The notes beneath the pieces were generated by a model. The model worked only from the letters and a program-made list of their open reading frames with translations, was not told where the DNA came from and did no database searches. Shown in pieces: positions 8,590 to 16,303 of a stretch of DNA of 64,000 bases. The first letter of the stretch is position 1. Every line of letters begins with the position of its first letter. Location of the stretch: the NCBI GenBank assembly GCA_015061775.1, contig SUVY01000003.1, positions 17,108 through 81,107 of the forward strand, given 5' to 3'. This stretch comes from Lentisphaerota bacterium. Its GTDB lineage: Bacteria; Verrucomicrobiota; Lentisphaeria; Victivallales; Victivallaceae. Position numbers and translations under genes: made by a program.

Positions 8590-9939
8590 TCATCTCTTTT
8601 GGAGAATGGATTTGAGATATGCTTCACGGCGTGCCATTCCGGGCTTGTGATGGGCTCCGTGAGCTCCGTCAGGAACGATGGTGAGCCACTTTTGGGTGGT
8701 TTGCGGAATATTGTTGTAAGCCGCCAGCACGCTGGTGGGAACGCAGGTGCGGTCGAAGAGACCGGTGTTCACGTTGATCGGGCACTTGATGCGTTTGGCA
8801 AAATAGACGTTGTCGTAGTAGGCGGCAGCCGCGGCGACAGCGGGGTCGGCGGGTTTTCCATCTTTTCCAGCTCTGTAAAGACGGGGCCATCCGCTGTCGC
8901 GTTTGGCGAGGCAGCCGGCATGGTCGCTCATAGCGGGAACTCCGGCGACGGCGTAGGTGATATCCTTATCGAGAGCGCAGGCGGCGAAAACCTGAGCTCC
9001 GCCCTGACTTCCGCCCTGGACGATGATGTGTTTTCCGTCCCACTCAGGAAGGGTCTTGACGTAATCAAGAGAGCGCATCACGCGCATATACATACCTTTG
9101 AAGTAGAAGGAGTTGCGGTCTTCTTTTCCCCAATGCGGATATCCAACCTTTCCTTTGGGCAGGTAGTATTCTTTTTTCAGCTTGTCGTAATACGCCCTGG
9201 TTTTTCCGTTTTCGATACCGTGGGCATTGACGTTGAAGGTGATGCATCCGAAAGATGCTCTTGCAAGATCTTTTCCGGCAGTTCTGACTCCGGCACCGTC
9301 GTAGTAGAGGATGGCGGGGCAGCTTTTGGGCTTGGCGTTTTTGGGCATCGAGAGATATCCGGAAACGGGTTTTCCTCCGGCACAATCGACTTTGACATCG
9401 TAGCAGACGACCTTGTCTGCGAGGCTGCCGGTGAGTTTGACGGGAACTCTTTTGGCTTTTACCGGAACGGCATCAAGCTCTTTGCGGACGCCTGCCCAGA
9501 ACTGGTCGAAATCTGCGGGTTCGGGATAGACGGACACAAGTTTTTCCGGAGAGAACAACGCACCGACTCCGACGGCATCGGTGAGGACTTTTCTTCTCCA
9601 GCTTGAGGTGGTGATCTTCATCATTTTTCCGTCTTTGCCGTGGATGGAAAATCCGAGTCTGACCCAACCGGGATAGTTGAGAGAGACCTCTTTGGTCCAG
9701 AGTTTTCCGGAGACAAATTTTCCGCGGGTGGTCTTCTGGTTGTCGGCGGAGCAGAAGTAGCGCACTTCTATACCTTCGGCAGGTTTGCCGTCAGCGAGCA
9801 CCTGACAGGTGAATACGGCGGTCTCTCCGGCTTTGAAAACGCCGTCCGGACGGTTGACTTTGAGTTCAAGGGTGTATTCGGCAGCGGCGAGTATCGCGGC
9901 GCAGAATATGAGAGCGAGTGAGAAAATAAGTTTTTTCAT
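8590..9939 (-). CDS. secreted CE7 acetyl (xylan) esterase, paralogue 1 (last in array)
   Basis: Alpha/beta-hydrolase of carbohydrate esterase family 7, predicted to remove acetyl groups from xylan, xylo-oligosaccharides or related acetylated sugars outside the cytoplasm. Signal peptide at residues 1-20 (KKLIFSLALIFCAAILAAA), then an Ig-like beta domain of about 100 residues with a YTLELKVNRPDGVFKAGE start, then the catalytic domain. Nucleophile in GGSQGG near residue 308; acid in NTGLFDRTC; His in PDGAHGAHH near the C-terminus. 449 residues. It follows paralogue 2 by 6 bases and precedes the operon terminator. Substrate specificity is inferred only. Confidence 0.88.
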   Translation of the reverse strand: MKKLIFSLALIFCAAILAAAEYTLELKVNRPDGVFKAGETAVFTCQVLADGKPAEGIEVRYFCSADNQKTTRGKFVSGKLWTKEVSLNYPGWVRLGFSIHGKDGKMMKITTSSWRRKVLTDAVGVGALFSPEKLVSVYPEPADFDQFWAGVRKELDAVPVKAKRVPVKLTGSLADKVVCYDVKVDCAGGKPVSGYLSMPKNAKPKSCPAILYYDGAGVRTAGKDLARASFGCITFNVNAHGIENGKTRAYYDKLKKEYYLPKGKVGYPHWGKEDRNSFYFKGMYMRVMRSLDYVKTLPEWDGKHIIVQGGSQGGAQVFAACALDKDITYAVAGVPAMSDHAGCLAKRDSGWPRLYRAGKDGKPADPAVAAAAAYYDNVYFAKRIKCPINVNTGLFDRTCVPTSVLAAYNNIPQTTQKWLTIVPDGAHGAHHKPGMARREAYLKSILQKR

Positions 9940-9945
9940 TTCAGA

Positions 9946-11280
9946 TTATTCCTTTCTGTGTTTGTTGAGCGCAGGAACAAACAGATTTGTTTTTGAACCG
10001 CCGTGATTTCCGCCCGGAGTAAATACGATCGACTTGAAGACTCCGTCGGGAATATTGTTGTACGCGCGGTAAACGCTGGTCGGAGGACAGGTGAAATCCC
10101 AGCCTCCGGTGCTGAGATAGATCGGGCACTTGATGCGTTTGGCGAAGAAAACTCCGTCATAGTATGAGCCGCACTTCTGGGCTTTGGGGTTGTTGACTTT
10201 GCCTTTTTTGCAGTTGTAGAGCTTGGGCCAGCCGCTGACGTGACCGGCAATGCAGCCGGAGTGGTCGCACATGGCGGGAACTTCGCATCTTGCAAGCGTG
10301 ATATCCTTGTCCATTGCGCAGGCGACGAGCACCTGAGCTCCGCCCTGACTTGAACCGCTTACGATGAGGTGTTTTCCGTCCCACTCCGGAAGTGATTTGA
10401 CGTACTCAAGAGCACGCATTACACGCATGAACATACCTTTGAAGTAGAAGGAGTTGCGGTCTTCTTTGCCCCAATGCGGATATCCTGCCTTTCCTTTGGG
10501 CAGGTAGTATTCGTTTTTCAGCTTGTCGTAATACGCCCTGGGTTTTCCGTTTTCGATACCGTGGGCGTTGATGTCAAATGTGATGACCCCGCTGGCTGCC
10601 AGGGAATGGGCAGTGTATGCCGAGCCGACGCCTGCTCCGTGGAAAGAGACATAGGCAGGGCAGCTTTTGGGTTTGGCGTTTTTGGGCATTGCGAGGTATC
10701 CGGAAACCGGTTTGTCTCCGGCGCAGTCTACTTTGATATCGTAAATCTGCAGCTTTGCGTGCTTGAGGCTCTTTTTCTCGAGCACTTTCACCGGAGTCTT
10801 GGCGAGTTCGGCTTTGACGCCGTTCCAGAACTCATCGAAGTCGGCAGGCTCATCCATGGTCGGAGCAAGTTTTTCCGGCTCGACCATCACACCGTATCCG
10901 GCAGAGATGAACTTGGAGGAAGTCCTTCCGTTTCTGACGATCTTCCGGGAGCGTATTGCGCCTTTTTCATCGACAGCGTAAAGGCACAGAGAGACCCAGC
11001 CCGGAGCAGTCGGAGTGTATTCAAATTTGAAAGTCTGTGCCGCATCAGCTTTTTTTATCCACTTGACAGTCTTGCTGTTGAAGGTGAATGAGGCTCTGAC
11101 CAGAGTGCCTGCGGCAGGTTTTCCGTCTTTTTTGATGTCCGCGGTGAATACGACTTTTTCTCCGACTTTGCAGAAGGGTTCTTTCAAATTGCTTGTGATG
11201 TTGAAGGTGATATTTTCCGCAAACACGGCACAGCAGAGAGCTGCGCAGAAAATCACGGCGAATAATTTTTTGATACTCAT
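9946..11280 (-). CDS. secreted CE7 acetyl (xylan) esterase, paralogue 2
   Basis: Same architecture as its neighbours: signal peptide (LFAVIFCAALCCAVFA), Ig-like N-terminal domain to about residue 120, then the CE7 hydrolase domain. The nucleophile elbow is GSSQGG near residue 309; the acid segment STGGWDFTC differs from the NTGLxD form of paralogues 1 and 4, and the final His lies in PGGNHGG. 444 residues. The region MPKNAKPKSCPA and the stretch YYDKLKNEYYLPKGKAGYPHWGKEDRN are nearly identical to paralogue 1, so these two are the closest pair. One base separates it from paralogue 3. Confidence 0.88.
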   Translation of the reverse strand: MSIKKLFAVIFCAALCCAVFAENITFNITSNLKEPFCKVGEKVVFTADIKKDGKPAAGTLVRASFTFNSKTVKWIKKADAAQTFKFEYTPTAPGWVSLCLYAVDEKGAIRSRKIVRNGRTSSKFISAGYGVMVEPEKLAPTMDEPADFDEFWNGVKAELAKTPVKVLEKKSLKHAKLQIYDIKVDCAGDKPVSGYLAMPKNAKPKSCPAYVSFHGAGVGSAYTAHSLAASGVITFDINAHGIENGKPRAYYDKLKNEYYLPKGKAGYPHWGKEDRNSFYFKGMFMRVMRALEYVKSLPEWDGKHLIVSGSSQGGAQVLVACAMDKDITLARCEVPAMCDHSGCIAGHVSGWPKLYNCKKGKVNNPKAQKCGSYYDGVFFAKRIKCPIYLSTGGWDFTCPPTSVYRAYNNIPDGVFKSIVFTPGGNHGGSKTNLFVPALNKHRKE

Positions 11281-11281
11281 T

Positions 11282-12658
11282 TTATTTTTTTCCTTTTATG
11301 TGGTCGAGAAAAATCGGAGTGAACTGGTTTTCCGGAACGCTGTGGGCGGCGGTCGGAACACAGTAAATACTCTTTTTGACTCCGTCCGGAATATTGTTGT
11401 ACGCCGCAAAAACGCTGGTGGGGGCGCATGTGGTATCGACAAATCCGGTGTAGAGGTAGATCGGACACTTGATGCGTTTTGCGAAATAAACTCCGTCGAA
11501 GTAGGAGGCGCATTTTGCGACCTTTTCCGGCTCAGGTTTTTCCGTGGGCAGCTTGTGGCTGAGCAGACGCGGCCAGCCGGGCTGTCTGCCGGAGGCTTCC
11601 GCGAAGTGGTCGCACATGGCGGGAACTTTGCAGCGGGCGAGGGTGATATCGTGATCGAGCGCACAGGCGACGAGGACTTGAGCACCTCCCTGACTTCCTC
11701 CGGAAACGACGAGGGTTTTGCCGTCCCACTCAGGAAGAGACTTCACGAACTCAAGTGAACGCAGAACGCGCATATACATACCCTTCATGTAGTAGGAGTC
11801 GCGGTCAGTCTTGTTGTGATACTGATAGGAGCCCTTGTCTTTCGGACGGAGTGTTTCATTGCTGAGTTTGGTGTAATATTCCTCCGGGTGTCCGTTTTCG
11901 ATACCGTGGGCATTGACATCGAAGACAATGGTGTTGTTTGATATATCATAACGGGACAGTCTCGCCGAGCGGACACCTGCTCCGTGATAGGTGATGAGGG
12001 CAGGAAGCGATTTCGGTTTGGCTCCTTTGGGCATTGAGAGGTATCCGGAAACAGGCATTCCGCCTGCACAAGCTACTTTGACATCGCAGATATCGTACTT
12101 TTCCGGATTCTGCACTTTGGCTGCCGCGATGACGGATGCGGGAACGGGCTTTTTCTCAATCAGTTTTACGGGAACTGCGGCGAGCTCTTTTTTGACTCCG
12201 TTCCAAAAAGCGTCGAAGTCGGCAGGTTCCTCTTTTGAGTGGCGGAGTTTATCCGGTTCGACCATAGCTCCGATGCCGCCGGATTTAGCTGCTTTGATGC
12301 TTTTGGTGTTGTTGGGATCAAGTACGCGCCTGATGTAATATTTGTCAGATTTGGTTCCGGCAAAAGCGAAGAGACGCAGATATATCCATCCGGGTTTGTC
12401 CGCTTTTACTGAAAAAGTGAGGGTCTCAGCTCCATCGACGACACCGCATTTGATGGTTTTGGTATCATATATCAGACGGTATCCGAATTTTTTTGAGGCT
12501 GCGGGTTTCTTGTCTTCAAGCATTTGGGCTGTGAAGGTCACCGTCTCTCCGGTCTTGAAGATGGCATCTTTTTTGTTGACGGTGCATTTAAAGCTGAATT
12601 TTCCGGCAAAAACGGAAAAGACAGCCGCCGCCAGCAGCAGAGTCAAATACTTTTTCAT
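11282..12658 (-). CDS. secreted CE7 acetyl (xylan) esterase, paralogue 3
   Basis: 458 residues, the longest of the five. Signal peptide at residues 1-18, Ig-like domain (FKCTVNKKDAIFKTGETVTF), then a CE7 catalytic domain. Nucleophile in GGSQGG near residue 320, acid in YTGFVDTTC, His in PTAAHSVPE. A short insert (PASVIAAAKVQNPEKY) lies before the conserved CDVKVACAGGMPVSGYLSMP segment and accounts for the length. The ATG overlaps the stop of paralogue 4 by four bases, so translation is likely coupled. Residues around the active site differ from the neighbours, which hints at a different acetylated substrate. Confidence 0.87.
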   Translation of the reverse strand: MKKYLTLLLAAAVFSVFAGKFSFKCTVNKKDAIFKTGETVTFTAQMLEDKKPAASKKFGYRLIYDTKTIKCGVVDGAETLTFSVKADKPGWIYLRLFAFAGTKSDKYYIRRVLDPNNTKSIKAAKSGGIGAMVEPDKLRHSKEEPADFDAFWNGVKKELAAVPVKLIEKKPVPASVIAAAKVQNPEKYDICDVKVACAGGMPVSGYLSMPKGAKPKSLPALITYHGAGVRSARLSRYDISNNTIVFDVNAHGIENGHPEEYYTKLSNETLRPKDKGSYQYHNKTDRDSYYMKGMYMRVLRSLEFVKSLPEWDGKTLVVSGGSQGGAQVLVACALDHDITLARCKVPAMCDHFAEASGRQPGWPRLLSHKLPTEKPEPEKVAKCASYFDGVYFAKRIKCPIYLYTGFVDTTCAPTSVFAAYNNIPDGVKKSIYCVPTAAHSVPENQFTPIFLDHIKGKK

Positions 12659-14004
12659 TTTGCTTTTCCTTTGGAAGTTACTTTTTTGATATACTCTTTG
12701 AGAGCCTTGTGACCTTTGGCGTGGAAAGCGCTATGCCCACCCTTGGGACTTACCTGTATATACTTCTTTGTAGCAGCAGGAATCTGATTGTATGCGGCAA
12801 AGACTCCGGACGGATAGCATCTGACATCGATGAGACCTGTGTTGATGTACGTCGGGCACTTGATACGTCTTGCAAAAAACATACAGTCAAAGTAGCTCAG
12901 GTTCTTCACCAGCGCTGGAGTTTCTTCTGCCTCCTTTTTCGTATAGACGTCACCGCCTCCGCCCATGCGGTCGGTGAGGACTCCGGATATATCGCACCGT
13001 CCGGGGACTCCGGCGCGGAGGAATGTCACATCTTTGTCGAGAGCCGCTGCGACGATGGATTGAGTGCCGCCCTGACTGGTTCCGGATATGGCGAGGTGTT
13101 TGCCATCCCATTCCGGAAGGGTTTTGACGTATTCCAGAGCTCTCAGCACTCTGAGAAACATTCCGCGCATATAATATTTTTGCGGGTCATGTTTGTACCA
13201 TGTATAGTAGTCGTTTTGGCGGTGTTTGTCATGAGTTTTGTAATAGTAGTTTTTGCGCAGGTCGGCGTAAAACTTTTTCGGTTTTCCGTTTTCGATACCG
13301 TGGGCGTTGACGTCGAAAGTGATTGCTCCGAGCATTGCGTGTTCGATAATGGCTTTTGCGCTCCGGACGCCTGCACCGTGAAAGTTTACCAGAGCAGGAA
13401 CACTTTTTGGGGCGATCCCTTCGGGAATACAGAGGATTCCGGAAACCGGTTTTTCTCCGGCACAGGATATTTTGACGTCAAATATCCTGATACCTTTTCT
13501 GCCCGGAAGAGCTTTCATTTCAAGCACCTTCAGCGGAACTGCAGCCAGCTCTTTTTTTGCATCCAGCCAGAACTGGTCAAAATCTGCGGGCTCTTCGGTG
13601 AAAGGCTTGATTTCACGCGGAGATACTATCGCTCCTGCCAGCCCGGTGAATACAGCATTTATTCCTTTGCGGTTTTTCTGACAGATGAATTTTCCATCGG
13701 CACCGGCAGCTCTGACTTCGAGACGTGCCCAGTCCGGACGCTCGACGGAGGTCTCTATTTTCAGACCGTCTTTTGCGGGGACTTTGCCCGCTTTTATCTT
13801 TTTGCTTCCGTGAAAAAGGGTGTAATGAATGTCCTTGTCCTCCGGAGTTTTTCCATCCTCTTTGAGGGTTGCGGTAAAGATGATCTTCTCATTTACCTTA
13901 TAGACACCACTTTTTTTGTCTGTGGAGCACTCAAAGGTCAGAGTTCCGGCAAGGAGGCACTGAGCTGCTGCCAGGGTGATCAATGAAACAAGAGATTTTT
14001 TCAT
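12655..14004 (-). CDS. secreted CE7 acetyl (xylan) esterase, paralogue 4
   Basis: 449 residues with signal peptide, Ig-like domain and CE7 domain. The most divergent elbow of the set: GTSQGGTQSIVAAALD near residue 309, where the others have GGAQVxxAC. Acid in NTGLIDVRC, His in PKGGHSAFH. The middle segment YYYKTHDKHRQNDYY resembles paralogue 5, and both share a long KNYYY insertion absent from paralogues 1 and 2. Followed by paralogue 3 with a four-base overlap and preceded by paralogue 5 with a nine-base gap. Confidence 0.87.
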   Translation of the reverse strand: MKKSLVSLITLAAAQCLLAGTLTFECSTDKKSGVYKVNEKIIFTATLKEDGKTPEDKDIHYTLFHGSKKIKAGKVPAKDGLKIETSVERPDWARLEVRAAGADGKFICQKNRKGINAVFTGLAGAIVSPREIKPFTEEPADFDQFWLDAKKELAAVPLKVLEMKALPGRKGIRIFDVKISCAGEKPVSGILCIPEGIAPKSVPALVNFHGAGVRSAKAIIEHAMLGAITFDVNAHGIENGKPKKFYADLRKNYYYKTHDKHRQNDYYTWYKHDPQKYYMRGMFLRVLRALEYVKTLPEWDGKHLAISGTSQGGTQSIVAAALDKDVTFLRAGVPGRCDISGVLTDRMGGGGDVYTKKEAEETPALVKNLSYFDCMFFARRIKCPTYINTGLIDVRCYPSGVFAAYNQIPAATKKYIQVSPKGGHSAFHAKGHKALKEYIKKVTSKGKAK

Positions 14005-14013
14005 GGAGCAGTC

Positions 14014-15345
14014 TTATTTTTTAAAGATTGATTTGATGTAGGCGTTCAAGGCTTTCTGACCGTCGGTGTGCGGAGTGCCGTGTCCTCCGGTGGGAGAGGT
14101 CTGCATCGCCTTTTTTACTCCGGCGGGAACGCTGTTGTAGGCTGCAAAGACGCTCGACGGAGGACAGACGCTATCCATGAATCCGGTGTTGAAATAGATG
14201 GGGCACTTGATGCGTTTGGCAAAATAAGCTCCGTCGAAGTATGCGGCGCACTTGGCGTATTCGGGGTTGGTCTTGTACTCAGAAGCCTTGTAGAGGCCGG
14301 GCCATCCGCTGTGACGGTTTGCGAGACATCCGGAGTGATCGCACTGGGCGGGAACTCCGGCTCTGGCGAAGGTGATATCCTTGTCGAGACCGCAGGCGGC
14401 GAGCACCTGGGCACCGCCTTGGCTTCCTCCGACGACGATCAGGTGTTTGCCGTCCCACTCAGGAAGGCTCTTGATGTATTCCAGAGCGCGGATGACGCGG
14501 GTGTACATGCCTTTGAAGTAGTATTTGTCGCGGTCGTGTTTGTTCCAGAGGGCATAACGGGTCTTGCGGAATTCATCTTGAGTGGTATAATAGTAGTTTT
14601 TGCGCAGATCTTCATAGAATGCTTTGGGTTTGCCGTTTTCGATACCGTGGGCGTTGATGTCGAGCGCGATAAAGCCGCGGGCAGCCATTGAGACGGGAGC
14701 GTGTGCGCTGCGGACGCCTGCTCCGTGGAAAGAGACGTAAGCAGGGCAGCTTTTGGGCTTGGCGTTTTGGGGGACGCAGAGGTAACCTGAGACGGGTTTG
14801 TCTCCGGCGCATGCGACTTTGACGTCATAGACCTTCGCGTTTTTGTTGGAAATTTCCACCTTCTCAAGCTCTTTGACCGGAATAGCTGCGAGCTCTTTTT
14901 TGACACCGTCCCAGAAGGCATCGAAGTCGGCGGGTTCCGGAAGCGGAGGCAGAAGTTTTTCCGGCTCGACCATAGCTCCGGTACCGCCATGGACGGCGGC
15001 AATGGCTCCGCTCTTGGCCTTCTGTTTGATGAATTTACCGTCGGCACCGATTGCCCAGACCTCGATACGCACCCACGCCGGGCGGTCGATGGAAGTCTCT
15101 ATTTTAAGACCGTTTTTCGCGGAGACGTTTCCGCGTTTGACCACCTTGTTGGCGTGATAGAGTCTGTAACGGATCTTTTTGTTCGCGGGAACAGCTCCGT
15201 CCTCTTTGAGCGCGGCGGTAAAGACGATCTTTTCGTTTACCTTGTAGATTGCATCTTTTTTGTTGGTTGAGAACTCAAATTTGAGCTCTCCGGCGGCGAG
15301 ACTCAGGATGCTGAGCAACAGCAGTGCGGTGAAAATTCTTTTCAT
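14014..15345 (-). CDS. secreted CE7 acetyl (xylan) esterase, paralogue 5 (first in array)
   Basis: 443 residues: signal peptide (RIFTALLLLSILSLAAG), Ig-like domain starting LKFEFSTNKKDAIYKVNEK, then the CE7 domain. Nucleophile in GGSQGG near residue 306, acid in NTGFMDSVC, His in PTGGHGTPH. First gene of the five-gene array; AAGGATC lies before the ATG, and the promoter should be within 15346-15530 although no strong box pair stands out. The repeated intact catalytic triads argue that all five copies are active enzymes rather than decaying duplicates. Confidence 0.88.
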   Translation of the reverse strand: MKRIFTALLLLSILSLAAGELKFEFSTNKKDAIYKVNEKIVFTAALKEDGAVPANKKIRYRLYHANKVVKRGNVSAKNGLKIETSIDRPAWVRIEVWAIGADGKFIKQKAKSGAIAAVHGGTGAMVEPEKLLPPLPEPADFDAFWDGVKKELAAIPVKELEKVEISNKNAKVYDVKVACAGDKPVSGYLCVPQNAKPKSCPAYVSFHGAGVRSAHAPVSMAARGFIALDINAHGIENGKPKAFYEDLRKNYYYTTQDEFRKTRYALWNKHDRDKYYFKGMYTRVIRALEYIKSLPEWDGKHLIVVGGSQGGAQVLAACGLDKDITFARAGVPAQCDHSGCLANRHSGWPGLYKASEYKTNPEYAKCAAYFDGAYFAKRIKCPIYFNTGFMDSVCPPSSVFAAYNSVPAGVKKAMQTSPTGGHGTPHTDGQKALNAYIKSIFKK

Positions 15346-15649
15346 GATGATCCTTTTTTTTTAGTTGTTAGAAAGATTTTTGTTTGATATCATTCAAAAA
15401 AACACATGAACTAAAATACACCTTGCAGCGGAATTTTTCCAGTAGAAAAGGCGTGAAAACTGAAAAATTACTCTTCCGCGGACCGTAGTTTGTATTCAAA
15501 ATAGCTCCAAAAACGCTAAATCGACTTGATTTGAACTGAAAACGGTAATATCTTATAACTATGGTATAAGAGGGCAGGGCTGGATGCTTTTCATTGAAGT
15601 TTCCGCAGAACTGCCGCAACATTGCAAAATAAATTCAGGAGACGTAAAA
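15346..15649. other. divergent intergenic region (CE7 operon / purO operon)
   Basis: 304 AT-rich bases without a gene. They hold the rightward purO promoter at 15531-15559 and presumably the leftward CE7 promoter, for which I see no convincing box pair. A frame open upstream of purO to 15584 lacks a ribosome site and is not taken as coding. Confidence 0.6.
15531..15559 (+). promoter_or_regulatory. promoter of the purO-polB-uvrD-rbsK operon
   Basis: TTGAAC (15531-15536) and TATAAC (15554-15559) with a 17-base spacer, giving a leader of roughly 85 bases before the purO ATG. Confidence 0.6.
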
Positions 15650-16288
15650 ATGTATATTGGCAGAATCGTTGCTGTCGGAATGACCAAAGCCGGAAAAACA
15701 GCGGCAATGTACCGTGTTTCATCCCGTTCTTTCCCCAACCGTATGGCGGTCGAAAATGATGGCAAGATCGCAGTTGTTCCCCGTCCGGGAGCCGAGGGCG
15801 ATCTCGCAAAGAACCCCTACATCAGCTATAACTGCCTGCGCATAGCCGGAGAGTGGGCGATCGCAACCAACGGTTCCCAGACCGACCCCATCACCGAAAA
15901 GATCGCTTCCGGAATGCCTGTCCGCGACGCTATCACCCTCGGACTGCTTGCTCTTGATTACGAGCACGACAGCCTGGATACTCCGCGTATCGTCGCGGTC
16001 GTCCACCGCACCGAGCCCGTGGGATATCTCGGAATCATCCGCAAGGATGCGGTTCTGGTTCGTGAGATCAAACTTACTCCCGGAGTCTGCTACTACCTTT
16101 CGACCTACGAGAAAAATGCTCCCTGCGACGCCAACATCGACAACGCGTTTGACGGAGCCTGTTCTCATTGCGCCGCCCAGTACATCGTTGACGGCGGAGT
16201 CTTTGCCGGATTCGAGTGTGCCGTGACCAGCGCGGCAGCAATGGCAGATGACGAGGGATTCAACCTCGCAACCACCATCGTCGAGTAA
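15650..16288 (+). CDS. purO: archaeal-type IMP cyclohydrolase
   Basis: Closes FAICAR to IMP, the last step of de novo purine synthesis. This is the PurO fold, not the cyclohydrolase domain of bacterial PurH. Family features seen: MYIGRIVAVG start, SSRSFPNR near residue 25, NPYISYNCLRIAGEWAIATNGSQTD near 60-85 and the YEHDSLDTPRI region near 105. 212 residues, as in the family. ATG 15650 has AGGAGA eight bases upstream; the longer frame from 15584 is unsupported. Followed after 15 bases by polB. Common in Archaea and found only in scattered bacterial groups. Confidence 0.85.
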   Translation: MYIGRIVAVGMTKAGKTAAMYRVSSRSFPNRMAVENDGKIAVVPRPGAEGDLAKNPYISYNCLRIAGEWAIATNGSQTDPITEKIASGMPVRDAITLGLLALDYEHDSLDTPRIVAVVHRTEPVGYLGIIRKDAVLVREIKLTPGVCYYLSTYEKNAPCDANIDNAFDGACSHCAAQYIVDGGVFAGFECAVTSAAAMADDEGFNLATTIVE

Positions 16289-16303
16289 GAGAGAGCTTAC
16301 TTT

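Noticed and set aside
8590..15345. Some CE7 copies as pseudogenes
   Set aside because: All five are full length with signal peptide and complete Ser-Asp-His triad and no frame break.
15584..15649. N-terminal extension of purO
   Set aside because: No ribosome site at 15584; AGGAGA before ATG 15650 and the family N-terminus support the shorter form.
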